Source of the DNA: Chloroflexota bacterium | Lineage (GTDB): Bacteria; Chloroflexota; UBA11872; VXOZ01 | Reading direction: 5' to 3' | Length of the DNA stretch: 64,000 nucleotides | Assembly: GCA_012270555.1 (NCBI GenBank) | Contig: JAAXIC010000008.1 | Span: forward strand, 110,567 to 174,566 | Part shown: positions 53,838 to 62,309 of the stretch, piece by piece | Position numbering within the stretch: the stretch's first letter is position 1 | Layout: the number at the start of each line of letters is the position of its first letter | Notes under the pieces: generated by a model | What the model was told of the DNA's origin: nothing | Database searches by the model: none | The model's input: only the letters and a program-made list of their open reading frames with translations | Made by a program: the position numbers and the translations under genes

Positions 53838-55751
53838 ATGAGGAAACGCAATGCGGTGCGGTTGACTGAGCCGCTGGTGCGAGAGAACGGGGGTCTGCGT
53901 CCGGCCAGTTGGGATGAGGCGCTTGACCGCGTCGCTACAGGCTTGCGCAGCGCAATTGCGAAGCGGGGCCCACACACTTTTGGTCTCTTCAGTTGCTCGA
54001 AAGCTACCAATGAGGTCAACTACCTCGCGCAGAAGTTCACGCGCGCCGTCATCGGCAGCAACAACATCGATAGCTGTAACCGCACCTGACACGCTCCCAG
54101 CGTCGTCGGTCTGGCGACAGTGTTTGGACTAGGCGGCGGGACAAGCTCGTATCGGGAGATTGAAGAAACCGACGTCATTTTGCTCTGGGGATCGAACGCG
54201 CGGGACACGCATCCCATCTTCTTTCATCACGTGCTCAAGGGCGTCTACAACGGCGCCCGGCTATTCGTCATCGACCCGCGCCGCACGAGTTCGGCCCAGT
54301 GGGCGGACGTTTGGCTCGGCGTTGACGTTGGCGCCGACATTGCGCTGGCGAACGCCATGGCGCGCGAGATCATCACTGCCGGGCTTGCAGACGATGACTT
54401 TATTGCCCACGCGACGAGTAACTTTGCCGCATACCGCGAATCCGTAGAACCCTACACGCTCGCCTATGCCGAGGAAGTCACGGGAGTGCCCGCAGCCATA
54501 ATCCGCGAGACGGCACATGCGTACGCCAAAGCGGAGCGGGCGCAGATCTGCTGGACCCTGGGCATCACCGAGCACCACAACGCCGTTGATAATGTGCTTG
54601 CGATTATCAGCCTCGCCCTCTTGACCGGTCACGTCGGACGCTACGGCTCAGGCCTCAACCCTTTGCGAGGGCAGAACAACGTTCAAGGCAGTGGGGACAT
54701 GGGCGCCCTGCCGGATCGACTGCCGGGATTTCAACACGTTGAGAATACGCCCTTGCGCGAGAATTTCGAGCGCGCGTGGGGCGCTTCCATTCCAGCCAAG
54801 AAAGGCTGGAATTTAACCGAAATGTTCGAGGCCATGGAACGTGGCGACTTGACCGCCCTCTACGTCCTCGGCGAGAACCCGGCGCAGTCGGAGGCGGACC
54901 AACATCGGGCAATAAGGCTGTTGAAGGGACTCGACATTCTCGTCGTGCAGGACATGCTCATGAATGCGACCGCGGAGTTGGCCGACGTGGTCTTACCGGC
55001 CGCTGCAAGCTGGTGCGAGTCCGATGGCACGGTCACCAACAGCGAGCGTCGCGTGCAGCGAGTACGCAAAGCCATGGATCCCCCATCTGGTGTGAGGGAT
55101 GACCTTACCATCCTGTGCGACGTCGCGCGCAGTCTGGGCGGAGACTTGGGAGCGCCGGTGGCGGAGGATTTATGGAACGAACTGCGCAGCCTTAGCCCCT
55201 TTCACGCCGGCATGAGCTACGAGCGCATCGAGCGGTTAGGCGGCCTTCAGTGGCCGTGCTACGACGATTCCCATCCGGGCGAGATGTATCTTCACGGCAG
55301 GTTGTGGGAACGTCCCGTGATTGGGCCGCGCGCGCCATTTTCTCCCGTTGAATACGATCCACCAGTAGAGCGGCTTGACGACCAGTATCCCCTGCGTCTG
55401 ACGACGGGGCGACGCCTTGACTCCTTTAACACCGGTGTACAGACCGCAAGCTACACGTCGCCACTGCGCCGGGGCGAGACCATTGATCTTGCGCCCGAAG
55501 ACGGTCAAGACCTTGGCGTTGCAGAAGGCGAGACGGTGCGCGTGTGCTCACGCCGGGGGTCGGTGCGGGCACCCGTCCGGTTTGACTCTTCTCTGCGTCC
55601 CGGACTCGCATTCATGACCCCCCACTTCCCCAACGAAGTCGCAACGAACGAACTGACCATTGACGCGACCGATCCCAAGTCGGGCACGGCTGAGTTCAAA
55701 GCCACTGCTATCCGCGTAGAGAAGATCGAGGCGGCAATCGCGCAGGACTAG
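53838..55751 (+). CDS. fdhA: Formate dehydrogenase catalytic subunit, selenoprotein, lacking N-terminal FeS domains
   Basis: The molybdopterin-binding part of a cytoplasmic formate dehydrogenase, 637 residues counting selenocysteine at 84. The frame is interrupted only by TGA 54087-54089. It falls at the active-site Cys/Sec position (DSCNRT-U-HAPSVVGL, like Sec-His in Escherichia coli FdhF), and the family sequence continues on both sides in the same frame. A SECIS-like hairpin follows. Further segments: VILLWGSNARDTHPIFFHHV, GLNPLRGQNNVQGSGDMGAL and the C-terminal dinucleotide-binding domain (RLTTGRRLDSFNTG, MTPHFPNE). The protein begins at RLTEPLVRENG, exactly where the Mo-proximal [4Fe-4S] domain of the usual enzyme ends; that domain is at 57667-58713. 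Conventional gene calling would report two fragments. Confidence 0.85.
54102..54118 (+). promoter_or_regulatory. SECIS-like hairpin directing selenocysteine at TGA 54087-54089
   Basis: GTCGTC and GGCGAC (54102-54107, 54113-54118) form a six-pair stem with one G-U pair and the pentaloop GGTCT. The loop begins 19 bases after the TGA. From memory, Escherichia coli fdhF has the same GGUCU loop at the same codon offset (GGT CTG as the seventh and eighth codons after TGA), which SelB recognises. Confidence 0.75.
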
Positions 55752-55789
55752 CACGCATCCTTCCTGGTCAAGCCCTACAGGAAACCCCC

Positions 55790-57667
55790 ATGGATCTCCA
55801 CCTCACCAGCGACACGCCTAACGCGGCAGAGCAATTGGCGGTAGACAGAGTCTTAGAAGCGCCGGATTCGGGGTTTATAAGCGATGCTCACTTTATCTCG
55901 GGCGAAGCGGATGCGCCTGCTGCGGGTCATGCCGCCAGGGCAAACCGGCACCTCTTGCTGCCGGTATTGCATGCAATTCAAGAACGCATTGGCTGGATAA
56001 GCCCCGGGGCGCTCAACTACGCCTGCCAGAGACTCACTGTCCCGCCCACGGAAGCGTACGGTGTCGCGACGTTCTACGCGCTGTTCTCGGTCCAGCCAAA
56101 GCCGCCGGTGGTGGCGCACGTGTGCGACGACATCGCGTGCCTGGCAAACGGCGCGCAGGCACTCTGCACCGCCATGACGGAACGCTTTGGCGCGTCGGGC
56201 AGCACAGATTTGGATAGCAACATCACCTGGCACCACAGTCCGTGCCTCGGCATGTGCGAGCGCGCGCCCGCGGCGATGGTAACCGTAGCAGGCGTGAATC
56301 CGTCTACTACGGTGCTCGCTCCTGCGGATGCTGCCAAGTTAGCACAGACCCTCGCTGACCCCGAGAACACAACTAAGGCAAGTGAAACATCCTTCGGCGT
56401 ACGTTCAGTGCCCCAGGCGGGCAGCGACGAACTACGACTACTGCACCGCGTTGGTCGAATAGACCCAGATGACTTAACGAGCTACCGCAGTGCCGACGGC
56501 TATCAAGCGCTGGAACGTGCCTTGGACATGGGCCCGGCTCAGGTAGTTCAAGAGGTCGCCGACTCAAAGCTGCTTGGGCGCGGCGGCGCGGCCTTTCCGG
56601 CCGGCGTCAAGTGGCAGGCTGTGGCTTCCGCCGAGGCCCAGCCTCGCTACATGATTTGCAATGCCGACGAATCCGAGCCGGGCACCTTCAAGGACCGCGT
56701 AGTCATGGAAGAGGACCCGTTCGCGGTGGTCGAGGCGATGACGATTGCGGGCGCCGCAACCGGTTGCGAAAAGGGCTACATCTACCTGCGCGGCGAATAT
56801 CCCTTGGCTTTGGAACGCATAACGAATGCCATTTCACAAGCACGCGAAGCCGGACTTCTCGGCCCTTCCATCTTGGGACACGACGTGTCATTTGATATAG
56901 AGATTCGGCGCGGCGCGGGAGCGTATATCTGCGGCGAGGAAACCGCGCTCTTCAACTCCATCGAGGGCTTTCGCGGCGAACCGCGTAACAAACCGCCTTT
57001 CCCCACCGAGGTCGGTCTCTTTGGCAAACCTACACTCGTAAACAATGTCGAGACCTTGATCAACGTGCTCGACATCGTGCTGGAAGGTGGCGACGCCTTT
57101 GCTACAATTGGCACGGAGCAATCCACCGGCACCAAGCTCTTCTGCTTGTCCGGGCACGTGGGACGCCCCGGCGTTTATGAAGTTCCGTTTGGCACGGCGC
57201 TCAATGATCTGATCGAGCTTGCAGGCGGCGTGGCCGGCAGCGGCACATTGCAGGCCGTCTTGCTGGGTGGAGCCGCCGGGACATTTCTCACCCCCGAGGA
57301 GTTAGATATTCCGCTGACCTTTGAGGCGACGCGCGCAGCCGGAACCACGCTCGGGTCCGGTGTTGTTATGCTCTTCGATGACACGGTCAACATGCAAAGC
57401 GTACTCCTCCGCATCGCCGCCTTCTTCCGGGACGAGTCGTGCGGTCAATGTGTGCCCTGCCGCGTCGGCACGGTGCGGCAAGAAGAATTGCTCCACCGCC
57501 TGGTAGCGGAAAAGACTATTGGCTCCGTTGCAAACGAAATCCACCTGCTTAACGAAGTCGGGCAAGCCATGCGCGACGCGTCCATTTGCGGGCTCGGGCA
57601 AACGGCATCGAGCGCTATCGAATCCGCCGTGGCACGCATGGGGCTTTTTAACGGGAGTAAGCATTAA
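55790..57667 (+). CDS. NuoE-NuoF fusion, NADH-binding diaphorase subunit of formate dehydrogenase
   Basis: A 625-residue fusion. The NuoE-like part (about 45-190) has the [2Fe-2S] cysteines 112, 117, 152 and 156. The NuoF-like part (about 215-620) has the NADH site GRGGAAFPAG (263-272), ICNADESEPGTFKDR (FMN), GAGAYICGEE (376-385) and the [4Fe-4S] cysteines 551, 554, 557 and 600. It would pass electrons from the formate site to NAD+. In FdsABG enzymes these are two proteins, FdsG and FdsB. The stop codon overlaps the next start (TAATG). Confidence 0.93.
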   Translation: MDLHLTSDTPNAAEQLAVDRVLEAPDSGFISDAHFISGEADAPAAGHAARANRHLLLPVLHAIQERIGWISPGALNYACQRLTVPPTEAYGVATFYALFSVQPKPPVVAHVCDDIACLANGAQALCTAMTERFGASGSTDLDSNITWHHSPCLGMCERAPAAMVTVAGVNPSTTVLAPADAAKLAQTLADPENTTKASETSFGVRSVPQAGSDELRLLHRVGRIDPDDLTSYRSADGYQALERALDMGPAQVVQEVADSKLLGRGGAAFPAGVKWQAVASAEAQPRYMICNADESEPGTFKDRVVMEEDPFAVVEAMTIAGAATGCEKGYIYLRGEYPLALERITNAISQAREAGLLGPSILGHDVSFDIEIRRGAGAYICGEETALFNSIEGFRGEPRNKPPFPTEVGLFGKPTLVNNVETLINVLDIVLEGGDAFATIGTEQSTGTKLFCLSGHVGRPGVYEVPFGTALNDLIELAGGVAGSGTLQAVLLGGAAGTFLTPEELDIPLTFEATRAAGTTLGSGVVMLFDDTVNMQSVLLRIAAFFRDESCGQCVPCRVGTVRQEELLHRLVAEKTIGSVANEIHLLNEVGQAMRDASICGLGQTASSAIESAVARMGLFNGSKH

Positions 57668-58713
57668 TGCCTCCAGAATCCGAAGAAGCAGCCTTGACGC
57701 CAACCTGGCAGTTTCTCAATCCGGTGCCGCGCGGCCCGTTGCCAACGGCCCCTGAAGAAGCTCCGCAACCGGAAGTCGAGTTGACTATTGACGGCCAGGA
57801 AACGTCGGTTCCCGCAGGCACGACGCTCCTCCATGCGGCCCAACGCGTGGGCATAGAAACACCGACTCTCTGCTACTTGGAGAGCCTTACACCCGTCAAC
57901 GTCTGCCGCGTTTGTGTGGTTGAGCTTGAAGGCTCGCGCACCCTCGTCCCTGCGTGTTCACGCAAGGTGGAGCCGGGCATGCAGGTGCAGACCGACTCCC
58001 CGCGCGTGCGTCTCAGCCGGCGTATGGTGCTGGAGTTTCTCGCGTCGTCTGTAGACGTGTCCACAGCGCCGGAACTGCAAGCGTACATGGAGGAGTACGA
58101 GGCAGAGCCGGAGCGGTACGGTCCGCCGGGACCGGCTACTGCTGCCGATGAGCGAGACAATGCCGTTCCCGGACACCATGCTGCGCCCGCAGGAGACGCC
58201 GCCCACACGGTCGAGCAACCGGTAAAGATCGACAACGAACTCTACATACGCGACTACAGCAAGTGCATTCTGTGCTACAAGTGCGTGGAAGCCTGCGGCG
58301 AGGATGCTCAGAATACTTTTGCCATTGCCGTGGCGGGACGGGGCTTCGATGCGCGCATTTCCACGGAATACGCGGTGCCGCTTCCCGATTCCGCGTGCGT
58401 CTACTGCGGTAACTGTATCGGTGTCTGCCCGACGGGCGCGCTTATGTTCCGCAGCGAGTACGACATGCGCGCCACCGGTACGTGGGATGAAACGGCGCAT
58501 AGCGAGACCGATACGATCTGTTCGTATTGTGGAGTCGGATGCTCTCTAACCCTGCATGTTCAAGACAACGAAATCGTCAAGGTCATGTCGCCGTTGGAAA
58601 GTGACGTCACGAAGGGAAATCTATGCATCAAGGGCAGATTCGGCTGGCAATTCATGCAGCAGCCGAAGAAGCAAGCGGAAGAGACCCAAGACGACGCGCA
58701 ATCTCTAGACTAG
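57667..58713 (+). CDS. Detached N-terminal iron-sulfur part of the formate dehydrogenase large subunit
   Basis: A 348-residue FeS protein matching the N-terminus of FdsA/FdhF-type large subunits. It has a [2Fe-2S] domain (Cys69, 80, 83, 97), two [4Fe-4S] ferredoxin clusters (Cys200, 203, 206, 210 and Cys244, 247, 250, 254), and the Mo-bisMGD-proximal [4Fe-4S] domain (Cys285, 288, 292, 320 in TICSYCGVGC and NLCIKGRFGW). It stops after QFMQQPKKQ, just where the catalytic gene upstream begins. The His-Cys cluster usual between the [2Fe-2S] and ferredoxin parts is absent: there is no Cys between 97 and 200. The two chains must assemble to wire formate oxidation to the NuoEF fusion. Confidence 0.88.
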   Translation: MPPESEEAALTPTWQFLNPVPRGPLPTAPEEAPQPEVELTIDGQETSVPAGTTLLHAAQRVGIETPTLCYLESLTPVNVCRVCVVELEGSRTLVPACSRKVEPGMQVQTDSPRVRLSRRMVLEFLASSVDVSTAPELQAYMEEYEAEPERYGPPGPATAADERDNAVPGHHAAPAGDAAHTVEQPVKIDNELYIRDYSKCILCYKCVEACGEDAQNTFAIAVAGRGFDARISTEYAVPLPDSACVYCGNCIGVCPTGALMFRSEYDMRATGTWDETAHSETDTICSYCGVGCSLTLHVQDNEIVKVMSPLESDVTKGNLCIKGRFGWQFMQQPKKQAEETQDDAQSLD

Positions 58714-58743
58714 TACCCTTTCAACTCAATTCTGCTTTGATGT

Positions 58744-58782
58744 TTCACCCTCACCCTAGCCCTCTCCCTGAGGGAGAGGGGA
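58744..58782 (+). repeat. REP-like palindromic repeat, copy 3
   Basis: TTCACCCTCACCCTAGCCCT followed by CTCCCTGAGGGAGAGGGGA. Same family as the pair at 5829-5869 and 5957-5992. It stands alone between the convergent ends of the formate dehydrogenase operon and fdhD, where its perfect CTCCCT/AGGGAG hairpin might help end transcription. Confidence 0.8.
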
Positions 58783-58858
58783 CAATCTCGGAACCGAGGC
58801 ATCTCCAAATCTGTCTGAAAACCGTACTAGCTGCGGCACCGTTTGGCGTTCCTCGCGC

Positions 58859-59692
58859 CTAGGCCAGTACCCGCTCCGCACCGGTGTAGACATTCATCGA
58901 GTTCTCGCGGAGAAACCCTACAAGTGTCATACCTGACTCGGCGGCGAGTTCCACCGCCAAGCTCGAAGGCGCCCCAACCGCGGCTACAATAGGCACCCCC
59001 GCCAGCAAGCACTTTTGCACAATCTCGAAGCCGGCCCGACCACTGACAAGCACCAAGGAGTCCTCCAAGGGCAGCATCTTCCGAAAGAGGGCGGCCCCGA
59101 CCATCTTGTCCACTGCGTTGTGGCGTCCCACGTCTTCCCGCAACAGAATGAGGTCACCCTCACTATCGAATAGTCCGGCGGCATGCAACCCTCCGGTGCG
59201 GTCGAAGGTGTCCTGTGCCTGCCGCAGGGTCTTTGGTAAACCGTGCAAGATGTTCGATGCAACTCGTATATCACTCTGAATCGGCTCCGCGGCCTGCCGT
59301 ACAGCCTCAATGCTCGCCTTGCCGCAAATGCCGCAACTCGAAGAAGCCGGAAAATTCCGCTGCCAGCCCTCTTCCAAGGCACCGCTCGCGCCGTCAACGT
59401 ACGCGAGGACGATGTTCTCGCGTTCTTCCTCGGTTTTGCCCGGGCAATGCCCAATGGAGATCAGAGATTCAGGTCTAGCGATGAGCCGCTCCGTCCACAG
59501 GAACCCGGCGGCAAGTTCCTCGTCGTGACCGGGCGTGCGCATGGTTACCGCGATGCTCTGACCGTTCACCCGAATTTCCAACGGCTCTTCACGTGCCAAT
59601 ACGTCAGGGCTGTTTATGGCGCCTTCTGCAGTAACCTTCGTCACCCGCCACGATGACGTGGGCGCTTGCTTCTCAATGTCTGCCTGTGCCAT
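58859..59692 (-). CDS. fdhD: Formate dehydrogenase accessory sulfurtransferase FdhD
   Basis: Carries sulfur from a cysteine desulfurase to the Mo-bisMGD cofactor, which formate dehydrogenases need for activity. 277 residues: EEPLEIRVNG and TPGHDEELAAGFL near the N-terminus, the paired cysteines 120 and 123 in SSCGICGKAS, and LREDVGRHNAVDKMVGAA near 195. It lies downstream of and opposite to the formate dehydrogenase operon, and mobA lies on the other side. Confidence 0.95.
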   Translation of the reverse strand: MAQADIEKQAPTSSWRVTKVTAEGAINSPDVLAREEPLEIRVNGQSIAVTMRTPGHDEELAAGFLWTERLIARPESLISIGHCPGKTEEERENIVLAYVDGASGALEEGWQRNFPASSSCGICGKASIEAVRQAAEPIQSDIRVASNILHGLPKTLRQAQDTFDRTGGLHAAGLFDSEGDLILLREDVGRHNAVDKMVGAALFRKMLPLEDSLVLVSGRAGFEIVQKCLLAGVPIVAAVGAPSSLAVELAAESGMTLVGFLRENSMNVYTGAERVLA

Positions 59693-59882
59693 TGGATTTC
59701 CCTATCGCGGCGCAAAGCGATGCCCCACGTCAAAACAGACAAACGAATACGTGCGAATGTACGATTCCTCTATACCTTACCCCATGGTTCAGGAGCAAGC
59801 TAGTGGACTATGCTATGCTGCAACCTAATCAGCCCCAGCGTTTGCAGGCATACTGCTACCAAGGATAACAAGTGGAGGTCTC

Positions 59883-62051
59883 ATGGCGTCTCGAAGTGTC
59901 TCAGGCCGGGTCTACGATGCGGCAGCAAATGAAGGTATCGCCGGGGTTCTGGTCTCGAACGGCGACGCCATTGTGCAGACTGATACAGGCGGTCACTATT
60001 CCCTCGCCATCGATCCGAACCTAGATCGCTACGTCTTCGTTACCGTACCTGCGGGATATCGTCCGCAAGAGCGCTTCTATGCGCTCTTGCACGGCGAACC
60101 AACGTCTGAGTCGTTTGACTTTCCCCTGATTCCCGCCCCGGAGCGGGCGCGGGATAGCTTCCGTCTGGCCCATCTTTCCGATACCCATGTGGTCCTCGAC
60201 GACAGCGGCGCGGTCTCGCAGGCAGTCTTGGCGCGCGACCTTGATGAGTACGTTGGTAATCTCGCTCCCGACCTGGCCGTAGTAACCGGCGACCTGACGA
60301 ATATGGGCACCGTCCCCGAATTAGAGAGCTATCGGGCGGCAATCGAATCTGTGTCAATTCCCGTCTTCTCGGTGTTTGGGGGCCACGATGGCAACATCGA
60401 ACGCCGGTCTCAAGACGGCGATACACCATGCACCCGCAATTTCGAAGCGACCCTGGGCCCAACCTACTACAGCTTTGATTGGGGTGGGTATCACTTTGTG
60501 ATTTACGCCACCGAGGACAACTACTTTACCGCTGCCGGTCGGGCTCGCAAGGAACGCTGGCTCTGGGCGGATCTTGCTTTACAGCCAAGACACCGCAAGT
60601 CGGTTCTTTTGCTCCACATCTCTCCTGACGCGGACCTACTGAAGCGGTTTCAGGAAAACAACGGAGCACTTGTGCTTCACGGACACTGGCACTCCAGCAG
60701 AGTCTTCACCATGGGCGAGACAATCGTCGCGTCGGCGGCGTCCGCCTGCTTCGGCGGCATCGACACCCGGCCGCGCGGGTGCCGGGTCGTCTCCTTCTCT
60801 CCCGCGGGAATTCAAACGGATTTGCACGCTGGTGGACCAGGGACTGGGCTCAGCAGAATAGCGGGTGAACAGGCTTCCTCTCGACCCAGCGGCTCTGCGC
60901 CAAACAGCGTTGAGGTCGGGGAGGATACCTTCTCCCTCGCCTGGCAGCACAACCTCGAAAGCCCGCTGCACCGCGCCGCGCCAGTCGGTTTCAAGGATAA
61001 GGTGCTGGTCAGCCTACAGAGTGAGCAATTGCCCGGCCGCAACGGGGTAACGAGCCTCAACGCACAGAGCGGCGAGGAACAATGGCATTACCCAACGGGG
61101 TCTTCAATCAAAAACCGGGTAGAAGTCGTTAGCAAGGGCCACAATCCCGCTGATCAGGAAAGCAATGATTGGTGCGCGGCCCTAACCGTCGCCGGAGAGC
61201 TTCATCTCATCGCAATGGCAACCGGTAAACGCGAATGGACGACAGAGTTGCCTGCGCATCCTTTGCGCTGGGTGTATTCGGCCCCTGCCCACAATGGGGG
61301 GTACATTATCGCGGGTTCAAAGGCGGGGTACGGCGCGTACGATATTGCCACCGGCGACCGGAAGTGGCACTTTGCGCCTGCGGACGGCGACGAATGGCCG
61401 TCATACATCTGTCCGCAAGTGTATAACGAAGAGCTTTGCATCGTGCCCGTGCAGCGTCGTGGTTTTCTCGCGCTCAGCATGAAGGAGGGCGCAATCGTCT
61501 GGGAACAGGACTTGCCGGTGGAGTACTTCTGCGCCTCACCGGTGCTGGCAGGTGATTTGGTGGTCGTAAGCTCCGCGTCTCCGCATACGGGCGCGAGCCT
61601 GACCGGAGGACTGCAAGGAGACCTCGTCGTACTTGAGGCGAGAACAGGAAAGGTAGTGGCCCACTACGCCCAGGCGCTGCCGGGATATGCCACGGGTATC
61701 GCCGTCGCGAATGATCGCATCTACGCTGCCACAGCCGCAGGCACCGTGCACTGCTTCGACCTGCATTCCGGCGGGCCGGTCTGGCAGTTTCAGTCTGGAG
61801 AGGACCTGCTCGACATGACTCCGTACAAACGGGGCATACGGTCGCTGCTGGCCGCGCCTATGCCCTTGAATGGGAGCGTACTTGTCGGTGGCTGCGACGG
61901 CTGGCTCTCCGTGCTGGATCAAACCACCGGCACATGCACGGACCGCGCCTATTTTGGCGCGCCGCTCACCGCGTCGCCCGGTCTCACCCCAGACGGCTTC
62001 TGCGTTGGCACGTACGGCGGGTCACTCTGCGCCTATCGAATTGAGCGCTAG
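59883..62051 (+). CDS. Metallophosphoesterase fused to PQQ-like beta-propeller
   Basis: A 722-residue three-part protein. Residues 1-75 form a carboxypeptidase-regulatory-like beta domain (SVSGRVYDAAANEGIAGVLV). Residues 92-300 are a calcineurin-type phosphoesterase: Asp100-His102 in LSDTH, GDLTN near 136, GGHDGN near 168, HGHWHS near 266. About 310-722 is a PQQ-enzyme-like propeller (GVTSLNAQSGEEQWHY, HCFDLHSGGPVWQFQS). No signal peptide is visible, although the propeller would normally be extracytoplasmic. It may hydrolyse a phosphodiester or phospholipid at a site regulated by the propeller. Function unknown. Confidence 0.85.
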   Translation: MASRSVSGRVYDAAANEGIAGVLVSNGDAIVQTDTGGHYSLAIDPNLDRYVFVTVPAGYRPQERFYALLHGEPTSESFDFPLIPAPERARDSFRLAHLSDTHVVLDDSGAVSQAVLARDLDEYVGNLAPDLAVVTGDLTNMGTVPELESYRAAIESVSIPVFSVFGGHDGNIERRSQDGDTPCTRNFEATLGPTYYSFDWGGYHFVIYATEDNYFTAAGRARKERWLWADLALQPRHRKSVLLLHISPDADLLKRFQENNGALVLHGHWHSSRVFTMGETIVASAASACFGGIDTRPRGCRVVSFSPAGIQTDLHAGGPGTGLSRIAGEQASSRPSGSAPNSVEVGEDTFSLAWQHNLESPLHRAAPVGFKDKVLVSLQSEQLPGRNGVTSLNAQSGEEQWHYPTGSSIKNRVEVVSKGHNPADQESNDWCAALTVAGELHLIAMATGKREWTTELPAHPLRWVYSAPAHNGGYIIAGSKAGYGAYDIATGDRKWHFAPADGDEWPSYICPQVYNEELCIVPVQRRGFLALSMKEGAIVWEQDLPVEYFCASPVLAGDLVVVSSASPHTGASLTGGLQGDLVVLEARTGKVVAHYAQALPGYATGIAVANDRIYAATAAGTVHCFDLHSGGPVWQFQSGEDLLDMTPYKRGIRSLLAAPMPLNGSVLVGGCDGWLSVLDQTTGTCTDRAYFGAPLTASPGLTPDGFCVGTYGGSLCAYRIER

Positions 62052-62170
62052 GCTCAGCCCAGATTTAGTAGCGCGAGGGCTTGTCCCCCCCAGAGTAAGC
62101 AGCACAGAGCACATCTCCAACGTCGCCGCATGTGAGAGAGAAAGCACACAAGGATTGACCGTGCAGCAGA

Positions 62171-62195
62171 CGCAGGTTACAAACCTGCGCTACCG
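62171..62195 (-). repeat. Dispersed palindromic repeat (AGGTTTGTAACCT family), copy 2
   Basis: CGCAGGTTACAAACCTGCGC followed by TACCG. The inverted form of copy 1 (50352-50376) with one mismatch. Here CGCAGGTT-ACA-AACCTGCG is an eight-pair palindrome. The 258-base gap 62052-62309 also has two copies of GCTTGTCCCCC (near 62080 and 62260) and no gene. Confidence 0.75.
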
Positions 62196-62309
62196 AGGAC
62201 TAGCGGTGTCATGAGCGCCATGTTCCTCCCCCACAATGGCTAATGCGACAGCATTGGAGCTTGTCCCCCGCTTCTTGGCAGGTCAATAAGCACTTGCACG
62301 ACGCGGTGC

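Noticed and set aside
53817..54089. Truncated 90-residue oxidoreductase pseudogene followed by a second gene starting at 54120
   Set aside because: The pieces are in one frame, the only interruption is TGA at the Cys/Sec site, and a SECIS-like hairpin follows; one selenoprotein gene explains all of it.
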